Assembly (NCBI GenBank): GCA_025765595.1
Contig: JAIVFH010000080.1
Location: forward strand, 1-64,000
Length of the DNA stretch: 64,000 nt
Source: Obelidium mucronatum
Taxonomy: Eukaryota; Chytridiomycota; Chytridiomycetes; Chytridiales; Chytriomycetaceae
Direction: 5' to 3'
Under the pieces are notes generated by a model. That model made no database searches. It had not been told where the DNA came from and saw only the letters and a list, made by a program, of their open reading frames with translations. Positions 30,467-41,505 of the stretch are shown in pieces. Each line of letters opens with the position of its first letter. Within the stretch, counting starts at the first letter, position 1. A program made the position numbers and the translations under genes.

Positions 30467-33170
30467 ATGTCCAAGCACCACCCAGAGCACCTTCCGTCCG
30501 AGGCTGTACCAACAGTTAGCGACAGCACACGTTCAGTCAAAACACGCGTTAAACCCTCACCAGCATCAAAGAGTATTATCTCTCTCATCGTGGCAGGAAT
30601 CCTCTGTTTGGCTTTGTCCCTCCAGCCCTTCGAGAAAGACACTCATCATCCCTGGGATGCCTCAATAAGTCGCGCCAAACTCGCTGTTACAAAGTTGACT
30701 CGTTCTCAAAAAGAAGACATGGTGATGGGCACTGGTTGGAAGGGTGGCCCCTGCACTGGACATATTCTGCCACAACAGCATATTGACTTTCATGGTCTTT
30801 GCCTTCAAGATTCTCCCATGGTATTAAAAGCTCTCTGTTTTTTTTTGTTTGTTTATTTCAAACAACCGAATCGGCATCTGCTTATAAAGCGTTGCAATTT
30901 AGGGAGTCCGCTTTGCTGCAAACGTCACAGCATTCCCATCGGGAGTCAATGTTGCCGCGACTTTTGATCGTAATTTAATGTATGAGTACGGTTCAGCGAT
31001 GGGATTCGAGTTTCGCCATGTTGGAGCTAATGTAAGTGACCAACAACATGATAATATTCTGTATAGCAATTGACCAACGAAAAAAAAAAGATCCAACTCG
31101 GACCCATGACGAACCTATTCCGGGCTCCTGCGGCGGGAAGAAACTGGGAAGGGCCGGGAGGAGATCCTTTTCTTGCGAGCATCTCAGCAAGCCAGATTGT
31201 CCGTGGTATTCAATCTCATGGAGTTATTGCCACAGCCAAGCATTTCATTGCGAATGAGCAGGAGCATTTTCGGTTCGACTATAGCTCAAATCTCGATAAA
31301 AAGACGCTGATGGAAGTTTATATGCAACCATTTGAGGTTTGGCTTTTGTTTTGTTTTTGTGGGACAAAGAAGAACTAAAGAAAACGGACAGGCCTGTGTT
31401 CGAGCAGGTGTTGCATCCATAATGTGTTCATACAATAGATTGAACCAAGTATACGCGTGTGCAAACGATGAACTTGTGAATCAGATTCTGAAGGTATTCT
31501 GTGTTGAGGAATCTTCATCAGTTCTTTGCTGACTTGGAGCCACAACTGAAAGGGTCCAGAAATTGACTTCAAAGGATTCGTTATGACTGATTGGGATGCT
31601 CATTACTCCCTTTTGGTTTCTGATATGGTTATGGCCGGCCGCGATCGCAATGTGTCTCTGGCACTGAGTGTGGATGACACGGAGCCCCAAAATATACCTG
31701 AATCGCGTCTCGATGATATGGTGGTTCGAATTCTCAGTGCGTATTACCACCTTGGCCAGGACAAAGGTTACCCAGATATCGCTTTCGATAGTTGGGAGGA
31801 AAAGGAAAAGAACGTGTACAACTACGACTATCGGTTCAAGCAGCATATTCCCATCGCAAGGAAATTGGCGTCTGCTAGCACGATTCTATTGAAAAATGAA
31901 AAGGGCCTCCTTCCACTTGATGCATCAGCCGATGGGCTGGTTGCCGTGATTGGAGAAGATGCACGAAGGCCTCATATTTTGAATGAATTCATCAATCGTG
32001 GAGGGAATGATGGAACTTTGGCTCAAGGATGGGGATCTGGAACTGCCGAGTTTCCATATATTGTTTCGGTGAGCCTTTTTTTTTTGGTTCTCGGGTCATT
32101 TGGATTCATTAAAACGTTTCACGAAGCCTCTCGAAGCCATTGAAACACACACACGAGTTATTTCAAGCGTGGAAAACAATGACTTGAGTAAAGCAAAGCA
32201 CGTGGCAGCTTCAGCAAAAGTTGCACTAGTTTTTGGGAATGCCGATTCAGGAGAAGGTGGAATCACAGTTGATGGACACGAAGCAGATCGCAATGATTTA
32301 AAGTTGTGGCACAATGCAGATGAATTGGTATTTATCAAATGTTTGGACTCTGAGTCTGTTTTGGTGTTGGCTAATTTACCAGTCAAAATAGATTAATGCA
32401 GTCGCCTCCGTGAATGAAAACACAATTGTAGTCTTGCATACCGTGGGTGCGGTCGAAATGCCATGGATTAACCATCCAAATATCTCTGCCGTTGTGTTTG
32501 CGCTTCTTCCTGGCCAAGAAACCGGAAATGCGTTGGCTGATGTAATACATTAAAAAAGCTAAATTTTGGTTATTGCGGTTCGCGCTGATTAGATTTTGTA
32601 CTTAAAAAACAGGTTCTTTTCGGGAAAGTAAATCCTTCAGCAAGACTCCCCTTCACAATCCACAATACCATCACAGACTATGCAGCCCATGTTCTCTACT
32701 CATCGCCAGACAAGATTCCACAAATCAATTACAACGAAGGACTCTTTTTCGACTACCGACACGCAGACAAATTTGGAATCACACCTTTATTCCCATTCGG
32801 CCACGGTCTTTCATACACTTCTTTCAAATACAGCCGCTTAAACGTCAACAGAATCGACTTGCACGATTCCCATTCAGATCTTTCCATAAAACTGAAAGTC
32901 AAGAACACGGGTACTTTTGACGGACACGAAGTCATCCAACTCTACGTGTCTTTTCCGGAAAAAGCACTTGAGCCTCCGAAGCTCTTGAAAGGATTTGATC
33001 GAGTTTGGGTCAAGAGCGGGGAAACTGCTGATGTGTCTCTTGTCTTGAAGAAGCAAGATTTACGCGTTTGGGAAGGGAATGGGTGGACGTTTGTTGCGGG
33101 AAATTATGGAATCAAGGTTGGCGCTTCGAGTCGGGATTTGAGACTTGAAACGGTTGTTCAGTGGGGTTGA
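30467..33170 (+). CDS. GH3 family beta-glucosidase, membrane-anchored
   Basis: Eight exons, all joined in phase 0: 30467-30820, 30903-31031, 31091-31336, 31392-31493, 31553-32068, 32127-32327, 32392-32541, 32613-33170 (751 residues). Residues about 45-60 (IISLIVAGILCLALSL) form one membrane anchor, so a type II or cleaved secretory protein is likely. GH3 motifs: NLFRAPAAGRNWEGPGGDP, ATAKHFIANEQE, and the nucleophile Asp in FVMTDWDAHY at about residue 290. The C-terminal alpha/beta domain (GLLPL, PFGHGLSYT) and fibronectin-III-like domain are complete. It should release glucose from beta-glucans or cellobiose. Confidence 0.92.
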
Positions 33171-33372
33171 TTTTTTTTGCAGTTGGATTGATTGTATGTA
33201 GGGCACTCGTTGTTTTGAATAAAGAGTATCTGGTAAGTCGAAGTACTTTTAAAAAAAAAACGAGGAGAAAACTGGAGAAAAACGAAAAAAAAGAAATTGA
33301 TTGCATAAAGTTGATAATTATTCTTAACAGAACAATTCTTAAAAAGTAGACAGTTAAAAAAACTGTTTTATT

Positions 33373-35392
33373 ATGTCAACGTTCTTGAAGGGAGCCGGCC
33401 AACTGATGGCCCTCAACGTTTGGTCCCGTCTCCTCACATTCGCATTGAATCAATTCGCGCTGCGATTCATTACTCGCTCGGTACTTGGAATCGTCAGTAT
33501 GGAGATGGAGTTGTTATTGGCAACAGTCCTCTTCCTAGCAAGGTTTCTTCCTCAAAAAAAAACCCCCCGCCCTCCCTGCAGCAGCAATGTAATTCTCTTT
33601 TTTTTTCAGAGAATGTATTCGAATGGCCCTGCTCCGCTCAGAATCGACACTCCCACCTCCGACTACCGAAAGCCACAAAACAACGATCATGACTGTCCAA
33701 ACAATACATGCACCACCAAAAACTAATCAATCTGGCATACCTTCCAATCGCATTTGGAATTTTGGTTATATCTGCGATTCTGGGCTATTACTCGCTGTTT
33801 AGCGCTGCGGCCGACGTTTCGAAACTGTACCTGTGGAAAGCGATCCTCATTTTTCTTGGCGCGGCGCTCGTTGAACTTATATCAGAACCGTTTTATTCGC
33901 TCGGCGTGAATAACTTGTATTTCAGTGTCAGAGTCAGGATTGAAGGCGCCGCTGTGCTTTTCAAGTGTTTTGTTGCGATTGGGTTGTTGAAATGGGCGAG
34001 TGCTCGTGGTGGGGGTAGCGGTGGTGGCGGGGGAGTTGTGAGTGAAGAAGAGGGGGTGTTGGCGTTCGCGTGGTCACAGATGGCGTATGCTTTTGTGTTG
34101 GCGGTTTCGTATGTGTTGGTATTCCTTGCAAAGTATCGGAATGTGATGGTTGAAAGTAAAGGACAACAGAAGTTGCCGCAAGGTATTTCGTTGCTGCTCC
34201 CACGGGTGATTGAAGAAGCTGATGGGAATGGAGTGGATAGGCGTCGATACTTTATAGATCCGACGTTGAGTGGATTGGCGTGGACTTTTGCAAAGCAAGG
34301 ACTGTTTAAGCATTTCTTGACGGAAGGGGATAAGATTCTCTCGGTGACTTTTATTACGGCCGCGATTCAAGGGGATTACTCATTGGTTGAAAAATATGGT
34401 AAGAAAATCTGAATAGTCGGAAACAAGACACGAATTAAAAAAAAAAACACCACAGGTTCCATCGTTGCGAGACTTCTCTTCCAACCCATCGAAGAAATGT
34501 CGCGCGTCTTTTTCAGCAAAACTCTATCCTCGTTGAAATCCAATGCCGACAACCGGGACAAAACGACGCGGAAGCAAGATTCATTGAAAGCACTCACTCT
34601 ACTCACAATCGTTCTCCGCCTCTACATACTTTTATCCCTCTACTTTCTCGCATTCGGAACAAACTACACAGCCCTCCTTATCGACCTCCTTGCCTCCCGA
34701 ACTTTCAGCACTGGAAGCGCGCCGTCTGTGTTCAACGCATACATGCTCTATATCCCTCTGTTGGCCGTAAACGGAGTCACGGAAGCGTTCCTGCAAAGCG
34801 TTGCACCCGAATCAGTGTTGATGAAACAGAGTTATTGGATGGCCGTATGTTGGGTTGTGTTTTTCGCGACGGGGTGGTTTGGCATTTCTGTGGCGGGTTT
34901 AGCTGGTGTAGGTGTTGTTTTGGCGAATAGCTTGAATATGGCGATGCGTATTTGGTTTGCATGGGGTTTTGTGAGGGGTTATTTTGAGGGTGTTGTAAGG
35001 AGGGAGGAAGAAATGAAGGAAGGCGATAGGAATACGGAGGAAACGAAGGACGTGGTCAAGTTCAAGAAGGATGTAGAGCGATTGTTGGATGTTTCGAGTC
35101 TGGTACCCAAGAGTATAGTGGTTTGGGCTGTCTTTGGGGCTGCTTGGGCTGTGACTTATACTTCAAATGAGACTATTGGATGGCAAACGTTGACAGCCAA
35201 AGCTCAGCATATCTCAGTGGGAGTTTTAATGTTTCTTGTAACGACGATTTCAATGTAAGCCATGGCGTTGGAATTTTTGAATCTTTTTTTTTTGGCTGAC
35301 AGTTTTTTGATTTTGTATTCCTCGCCCACAGATATTTTACAGAGAAACAGCTCCTGATTCAAGTGAAACAGTTCTATAAAAGCATGAAATAG
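33373..35392 (+). CDS. RFT1: Rft1-family lipid-linked oligosaccharide translocation protein, one frameshift
   Basis: Exons 33373-33542, 33610-34398, 34456-35254 and 35332-35392. The N-terminus (NVWSRLLTFALNQFALRF, then ELLLATVLFLARECIRMALLR) is a strong Rft1 signature, and many hydrophobic segments follow. The family acts in the ER membrane in N-glycan precursor assembly and translocation. Total exon length is one base over a multiple of three. The shift lies between TVQT and HHQKLINLAYLP near 33700. Corrected length is about 605 residues. The conserved flanks and clean introns suggest a functional gene with a sequence error. Confidence 0.85.
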
Positions 35393-35546
35393 AAAAATAA
35401 ATAAATCTAGCATGGGGGGTATAACTGTTCGCATCATGACACACAAACTGACAAAATAAATTCATGTGCATGCAAAGAAGGACTCATTTATTGTTGGCAT
35501 CACAACAATCTCCCGTCTGGTTGCCAAAACCGAAAAAAAAACAATC

Positions 35547-36808
35547 TCACTGTTGAGGTGCATACCAAGTACTCCAAATCCTCCTCGAGTATTGAATCAA
35601 GTTATCGTGCCGTTTGATAATATCCCGCACACTGCTGTGGGGACCACCACCACCTCCTGGAGAATTGAAAGTAGATAATAGAGTATGTAGATATGCAAAG
35701 AGAACGGCATCCGCCAAGGTGGGTCTTTTCAAAGAGAAAAAAAAAAGTGATAAAATTAGAAAGAAAACAGATTGCATGTACAACTTTAAAAGAAAATTAT
35801 TGTACTTTGAACCGAAAAGGTATGGTTTCTGGTCTAATTGAGTCGAGTAAGCCGAGAGAGCCGCTTTGACATCGCCTAGAATCTGTACACAGAAAATAAA
35901 AAGATATGAAATTGAATTGGGCTGATTGATATCAATTCAAAATACAATACCTCCTCCTTATCGATAGAAACGCGTTGTTTCAACATCCAATCGAGTTGCT
36001 GCGATCTTTTTAAACGGGGAAGGATCGTGTTTAATGGCCATGGATGATCGTTTGTGTATTTGGGGAATGCAATCTTGAGCCAGTTTTGTGGGTTGTACCA
36101 CAAATCGAAAGTCTATTGTAAACGTTGTTTAGAATGGGTGTAAGCAGTAGAATAATCGTTTTCAAAGACTTCTTTCGATTTCGCCTTCGGCGAAATGAAG
36201 GTAAACCGCCGTATGGTATACCCACCAAACCAAAATGAAGAACACTCTCCCCGAGAGAAGTAAAAGCCAAAGAATCCGCCTTCTCCAAATGACTCAAACG
36301 AGAAGAAAATTCCGGAACGACATCCAAGACTTGATCAATAATTTCTCTTCCAGCAAGAGCTTTTCCCTTTGTTGTCAGTAAATAAGGAAGTTGGCCTACA
36401 AAAAAAAAAAAAAAAAAAAAAAAAAACAAGACAGTATGGTATAAGTGAATGAATGGAATAAAGAGATTTCATATCGATATGAAAATTACCAGAAGGAGAT
36501 TGATCAGGTTCATGACACTCTCGTACTTCATGTGGATAGCCAGCGAAAGCAAGCAGTGACTAATCGAAAGCGAATGCAAGAAATCGATTTAAGTCAGCGC
36601 ATTTTTACCAAGAAGAAGAGAGGTGCCATACCTGCATGGCTAGTGACTGTACTTCAGATGACGTTGATGAGTTGGCGCTCTTGTTGAAGACAAACAGGAT
36701 GGCGACATTGGGATACGGATCGGGGGTCCAGACAGGGTCTCTGACGACCAATGGAAACTGACTGGTGAATGCAGACCAGGTTGAGTGGACGGATCGAAAA
36801 AAGTCCAT
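35547..36808 (-). CDS. Metaxin/Sam37-like mitochondrial outer-membrane import protein
   Basis: Six exons on the minus strand: 36808-36632, 36559-36490, 36395-36226, 36112-35951, 35882-35806, 35724-35547, about 277 residues in phase. Exon 1 holds the glutathione-S-transferase-like N-terminus (PNVAILFVFNKS). Exons 2/3 join at SPSGQLPYLLTTKGK, a metaxin hallmark, followed by EKADSLAFTSLGESVLH. Exons 5/6 join as FGSKPTLADAVLFAYL, matching the GST-C domain. Metaxins work with the SAM complex in beta-barrel insertion. The last about 20 residues are less certain. One intron carries a long poly-A/T run (about 36400-36426). The start is 63 bp from the divergent CIAO1 start. Confidence 0.85.
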
Positions 36809-36871
36809 TACTCTCTTTTCTTTCTTTTATTTTATTTATTTAATTTTTCTTTTATTAAATAAATTACTAAG

Positions 36872-38473
36872 ATGTCTCTTATCGCAACGCTCTCTGGACA
36901 CACGGACCGCGTGTGGCAGGCCACGTGGCACCCCGCGCAGGCAGTACTTGTCTCGTGCTCGGGCGACCGCAGCGTGCGGCTGTGGACGCAGAAAGACGGC
37001 CGGTGGACGCCCGCGGAGACAGTCGGCGACGCGCACAAGCGCACGGTGCGCGCGGCGGCGTTTGCGGCGGACGGGCTGCTTGCGACGGCGGGCTTCGACG
37101 GCGTCGTCGGCGTCTTCGAGGACTCAGCGAACGCCGGCTTCGAGTGCGTCGCGACGCTCGACGGCCACGAAAACGAAGTCAAGAGCGTCGCCTGGGCGCC
37201 CGCTGCGCCGCTGCTGGCCACGTGTTCGCGCGACAAGAGCGTGTGGGTGTGGGAGGCGCTGGGCGACGCCGACTTCGAGTGCGTCGCAGTGCTGGCCGAG
37301 CACTCCCAGGACGTCAAGATGGTGCTGTGGCACCCGTCAATGGAGATCCTGGCGAGCGCGAGCTACGACGACACCGTAAAAATATGGCGCGACAAGGACG
37401 ACGACTGGTACTGCTCAGACACCCTGAAGGGCCATTCGAGCACTGTGTGGGCCATCGACTTTGATTCAACCGGGAATCGTCTGGTTTCTGTCAGCGACGA
37501 TCAATCCATCAAGATTTGGTCAAATTCAAATATTAATGATGGCTTTGTTGCCTTCAAGTGTGTTTTTACGCTCGAAAAGGCGCATTCGCGTGCTATTTAT
37601 TCTGTTTCTTGGTCAAAAATTCATGGCCTTGTCGCTACTTGTGGTGGGGATGGCTTTCTGAGGGTTTTTCGTTTGGTGAGAATAGTACCGCCGAAGGCGG
37701 TGTCTTTTACCGCCGAAGGCGGTGTTTTTTTTTTTTCCGTGTACTGCCGTAGGCGGTGTTTTCTACCGCCGTAGGCGGTGTTTTCTTTCTTTTTTTACCG
37801 CCGTAGGCGGTTTCTCTTACCGCCGAAGGCGGTGTCTTTTACCGCCGTAGGCGGTGTTTTCTTTCTTTTTTCCTTGTACCGCCGTAGCCGGTGTCTTCTA
37901 CCGCCGTAGCCGGTGTATTCTTCTTTTTTTCCGTGTCTTCTACCGCCGTAGGCGGTGTTTTCTTTCTTTTTTTCCGTGTCTTCTACCGCCGTAGGCGGTG
38001 TTTTCTTTGTTTTTGTTCCGTGTCTTCTACCGCCGTAGGCGGTGTTTTCTTTCTTTTTGTTCCGTGTCGTCTACCGCCGTAGGCGGTGTTTTCTTTCTTT
38101 TTTTCCGTGTCTTCTACCGCCGTAGGCGGTGTTTTCTTTCTTTTTTTCCGTGTTTCTACCTGCCGAAGGCGGTCTCTACCGCTGTAGGCGGTGTTATCTA
38201 TTCTTTTTTTTCGTGTACCATACCGCTATTCTTTACTTCCTTCTTGTCTCCAAACGTACAAAACATGCATCTCTTTCATTCTACATTCTCATATCGATAA
38301 AAAAAACATGATAGGATACAAAAAGCAATCAATTAAACTTGGTATCAGAGATTCCAAATGCACATGGCGACTTGATGTAAACAGTGTACGGTGGTGTCCT
38401 TTGGAAACTTGAGCCACTTACTCGTTTCTGTGGTGATGATTGCAATGTCAAGATTTGGAGTTCGAAGACGTGA
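36872..38473 (+). CDS. CIA1: CIAO1/Cia1 WD40 protein of cytosolic iron-sulfur assembly
   Basis: Exon 1 (36872-37675, 268 codons) encodes WD40 repeats with family-specific blocks HENEVKSVAW, LLATCSRDKSVWVWE, HSQDVKMVLWHP, ILASASYDDTVKIWR and GHSSTVWAIDFD. A long intron of about 673 nt follows, packed with 16 GC palindromes. The last exon (about 38349-38473) encodes the final WD repeat (LDVNSVRWCP, then CGDDCNVKIWSSKT). That repeat needs two 1-base insertions, both in T-rich spots (CCTTTGG, TTTCTGTGG), to read through. The first about 570 bases of exon 1 are very GC-rich, then composition drops abruptly near 37440. CIAO1 is a targeting subunit delivering Fe-S clusters to cytosolic and nuclear proteins. 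Confidence 0.88.
37687..38192 (+). repeat. Array of 16 short GC palindromes in the CIAO1 intron
   Basis: Units of ACCGCCGTAGGCGGT or ACCGCCGAAGGCGGT (6-bp stem, 3-nt loop) start at 37687, 37709, 37743, 37765, 37797, 37819, 37841, 37878, 37900, 37942, 37985, 38029, 38073, 38116, 38158 and 38178. Spacers are pyrimidine runs such as GTTTTCTTTC and CCGTGTCTTC. From 37942 the period settles at 43-44 bp. Two units have a C for G change and the last two are irregular. Confidence 0.95.
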
Positions 38474-38566
38474 TATCTTCACTAAAATAAAGTATGATTG
38501 ATGATGAATGATTCTCTTCTTTGTTTTCTTAAATTATTCATTACCCACAAGAAATGCGCAACGGCA

Positions 38567-39804
38567 ATGGCCCTCTCCGACTGTACACCTGAAGTCACTT
38601 CCGATATCTTTAGCTGGATCAAGCCCAAGCAAGTTGTCAAGTTCAGGCTTCTTTCAAAGGCCTTCAAGGCATGCTTGGACTCTACCGCTTTCGCTTTGCT
38701 GAATCTGACAAAGTGCGTAACAATTGACAAGACACAGACGACGACCAAGCAATCATCTTGTTCAACTTTCCAAAGCCCTATTCATCAGCCTTCGCAAAGC
38801 TGTGTCGGCATATCACGGACATTGACACAAGTGATTGTGATGTATTTCAAACAAATGGTTGGACCAGTTCAATTCCTGATACATTGAGAGAATGTACTAG
38901 TCTGAGGACCCTGATACTGTCGGATTGCTGTGTTCTAGGGACCATTCCCCAATGGCTTGGCGGTTCTCTTGCTGAACTGAAACGCTTGGACTTAAGAAAA
39001 ATCTACTTACTGGACCAATCCCAGAGAGTCTCGGTGCATTGAGTAATTTGACTGTCTTGGCTTTACAGTGTAATCAGCTCAGTAGCCCAATTCCTGAAGC
39101 ACTTGGCCGTCTCCACCATCTGTGCACCCTGAATATATATTCCAACAATCTTTCAGGCACAATTCCTGATGTGCTTGGTTCCCTTGCTAAGCTTGACTAT
39201 CTAGATCTGAGATCCAACCGCCTAACAGGTCTGATTCCCACCTCGTTTGGAAACCTGCTACTACTACAAAGACTGGAGTTAGCTTCCAACCTGCTGACTG
39301 GACACATCCCTGGATCTATCAGACAATGAATTCACCGGAACCATCCCCACATCATTCTGAAACTTGAATCAACTGAAAAGATTGCATGTGAATTCAAACA
39401 ACCTAAGCAGCCCACTTACCACTGCTGGTTTTAACGCTTTGGTCACCTTGGAGGAACTGGATTTAGCAAGAAATGAGTTCATTGGAGAGATCCCTGATTT
39501 GGGTGCTAGAATGATGACACATTTGACGTACTTGGACTTGAGCAGCAACAATCTTACAGGATCTATTCCTGGTTCTTTTGCAAATTTGGTCAGCCTCAGA
39601 TCGTTATACTTGTTTGACAATCAGTTGACTGGCCCTATTCCAGCTGGATTGGGATCGCTGCAAAATCTTTTATGCTTTGATGTTGCAGGAAATCAGTTGA
39701 TAGGTCGCATTCCAGACACGATGGGATCACTTGGCTTTCTATAACATTTCAATGTCTCTGATAATCAGTTGGAAGAATCTATTCCTCTAGAAACTGAAAG
39801 TTTC
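38567..39804 (+). pseudogene. F-box-like / plant-type LRR protein, frameshifted
   Basis: The N-terminus (PEVTSDIFSWIKPKQVVKFRLLSKAFKACLDSTAF) is F-box-like. Leucine-rich repeats follow with the plant-type consensus, e.g. LSGTIPDVLGSLAKLDYLDL and LTGPIPAGLGSLQNL. Coding sequence moves between frames near 38740, 39030, 39330 and 39360, so at least four indels are needed for a full product. It is paralogous to the gene at 59273-60400, whose F-box start is nearly the same. Either a decayed copy or one damaged by assembly errors. LRR surfaces typically bind proteins. Confidence 0.75.
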
Positions 39805-40117
39805 TAAATGATGCAAATAATCAAAACTGGTTATGCAGCATTGTCTTAAAAGCTTGGTTTATGATTTGAAGAACACCCCTGTCTCTCATCTTATATTTTT
39901 TATTATTTTACATTTGTTGTTAATATGCAATTAAAAAAGATATCACCCTCACACCAATGATGCTGTCTTTTTTGCTCTGCATTGGAGGTTGCTTTGGGTG
40001 TAGTCAGTTTCCACCCAGACTGCTCTTCAAAGACAAACAGCTGACACACTTCTGTATGTCATTCAGCTTGTCATACTCTACTACGCATTTCTACATTTCA
40101 TTTCAGTTGAAAAAGAA
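39805..40117. other. No recognisable gene
   Basis: AT-rich sequence between the LRR gene and the tandem repeat field. It could hold the 3' untranslated region of the LRR gene; nothing else is supported. Confidence 0.4.
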
Positions 40118-41402
40118 AGATTCCGCAATTCTAGCTGTGAGGTCCTGGCATGTTTGGGACCTGTAGTCAGCAGTTGGTTGCTACAACCGTCTGCCCTTGC
40201 AATCCTTGCCCTCATGGAAACAGTCCATTTCAAGTGCTCCAGTTAATGCAAATAGGTGTAGCTAGCCACTGTCTGAGTTTGAAGGCAGTAGCTCCTCTGG
40301 TTCCTGTTTTGTCAGCAGAGTGCGATGGAGCAGCGGTATCCCACCATTCTGGACCATCTGCTCCAATAGTCACCCCACGCTCTCAAACTATGCTTGAAAC
40401 AGCAAAGAAAGCTTCTGCAATTCTAGCTGTGAGATCCTGGCATGTTAGAGACCTGCAGATAGCAGTTGGTCGCTACAACCGTCTGCCCTTGCAATCCTTG
40501 CCCTCTTGGAAACAGTCCATTTCAAGTGCTCCAGTCAAAGCTAATGGGTGTGGCTAGCCACTTGCTGAGTTTGGAGGCAGTAGCTCCTCTGGTTCCTGTT
40601 TTGTCTACAGAGTGCAATGGAACAGTGGTATCCACACCATTCTGGACCATCTGATCCAATAGTCCCCCCACGCTCTCCAACTATGCTCTAAACAGCAAAG
40701 AAAGCTTCTGCGATTCTAGCTGTGAGGTCCTGGCATGTTTGGGACCTGCAGACAGTTGGTCGCTACAACCGTCTGCCCTTCCAATCCTTGCCCTCTTGGA
40801 AACAGTCCATTTCAAGTGCTCCAGTCAAAGTTTATGGGTGTAGCTAGCCACTGCCTGAGTTTGGAGGCTGTAGCTTGTTAACTTTCGCTATTATTAATCG
40901 CGTATTTATTATTAATAATTTCGCTCTGCACGCGCTCATTCTAAATGAGAAAACTTTATTGTTTGATTAAATAAGAAAACAAGTATAAATAAGAGGATAA
41001 TATGAAATAAAAGATATAGTAAATTGAATCCTAAAATAGTGACAATAGATAATATTTAACATAGCTCCTCTGGTTCCTGTTTTGTCAACAGAGTGCGATG
41101 GGACAGCAGTATCCCACCATTCTGGACCATCTGCTCCAATAGTCCCCCCACGCTCTCAAACTATGCTCTAAACAGCAAAGAAAGCTTCTGCAATTCTAGC
41201 TGTGAGATCCTGGCATGTTAGAGACCTGTAGACAGCAGTTGGTCGCTGCAACCGTCTGCCCTTCCAATCCTTGCCCTCGTGGAAACAGTCTATTTCAAGT
41301 GCTCCAGTCAAAGTGAATGAATGTGGCTATTTCAAGTGCTCCAGTCAAAGTGAATGAGTGTGGCTAGCCACTGTCTGAGTTTGGAGGCTGTAGCTCCTCT
41401 GG
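40118..41402 (+). repeat. Tandem repeat field, about 290-bp unit, about 4 copies
   Basis: Each copy has GCAATTCTAGCTGTGAG, CTACAACCGTCTGCCCTT, GGAAACAGTC-ATTTCAAGTGC and GTTTTGTC-ACAGAGTGC-ATGG blocks. Copies start near 40118, 40407, 40703 and, after an inserted LTR, 41183. Short ORFs within it are not conserved between units, so it is probably noncoding. Confidence 0.85.
40876..41061 (+). mobile_element. Solo LTR (186 bp) inside the tandem repeats
   Basis: TGTTAAC...TTTAACA termini, very AT-rich, flanked by TAGCT on both sides (40871-40875 and 41062-41066). Removing it restores the repeat sequence GCTGTAGCTCCTCTGG found in the other copies. This is a clean insertion followed by LTR-LTR recombination. 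Confidence 0.85.
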
Positions 41403-41466
41403 TTTCCCTGTTCAGAAAGGTACATGTGTATATCAATAATGTAAAAAAAAAAAAAAAAAGTAAATC

Positions 41467-41503
<37 letters not shown>

Positions 41504-41505
41504 CA

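Noticed and set aside
36913..37464. Long alternative-frame ORFs over the CIAO1 5' region on both strands
   Set aside because: They follow from the high GC of this stretch, which lacks stops in all frames. The CIAO1 frame has clear family motifs.
37687..38192. CRISPR array
   Set aside because: Regular short palindromic repeats were noted, but spacers are low-complexity pyrimidine runs rather than unique sequences, and the array lies in an intron of a eukaryotic gene with no cas genes.
40150..40654. Short plus-strand ORFs in the tandem repeat field
   Set aside because: Their frames and ends are not maintained between repeat units, so coding is unlikely.
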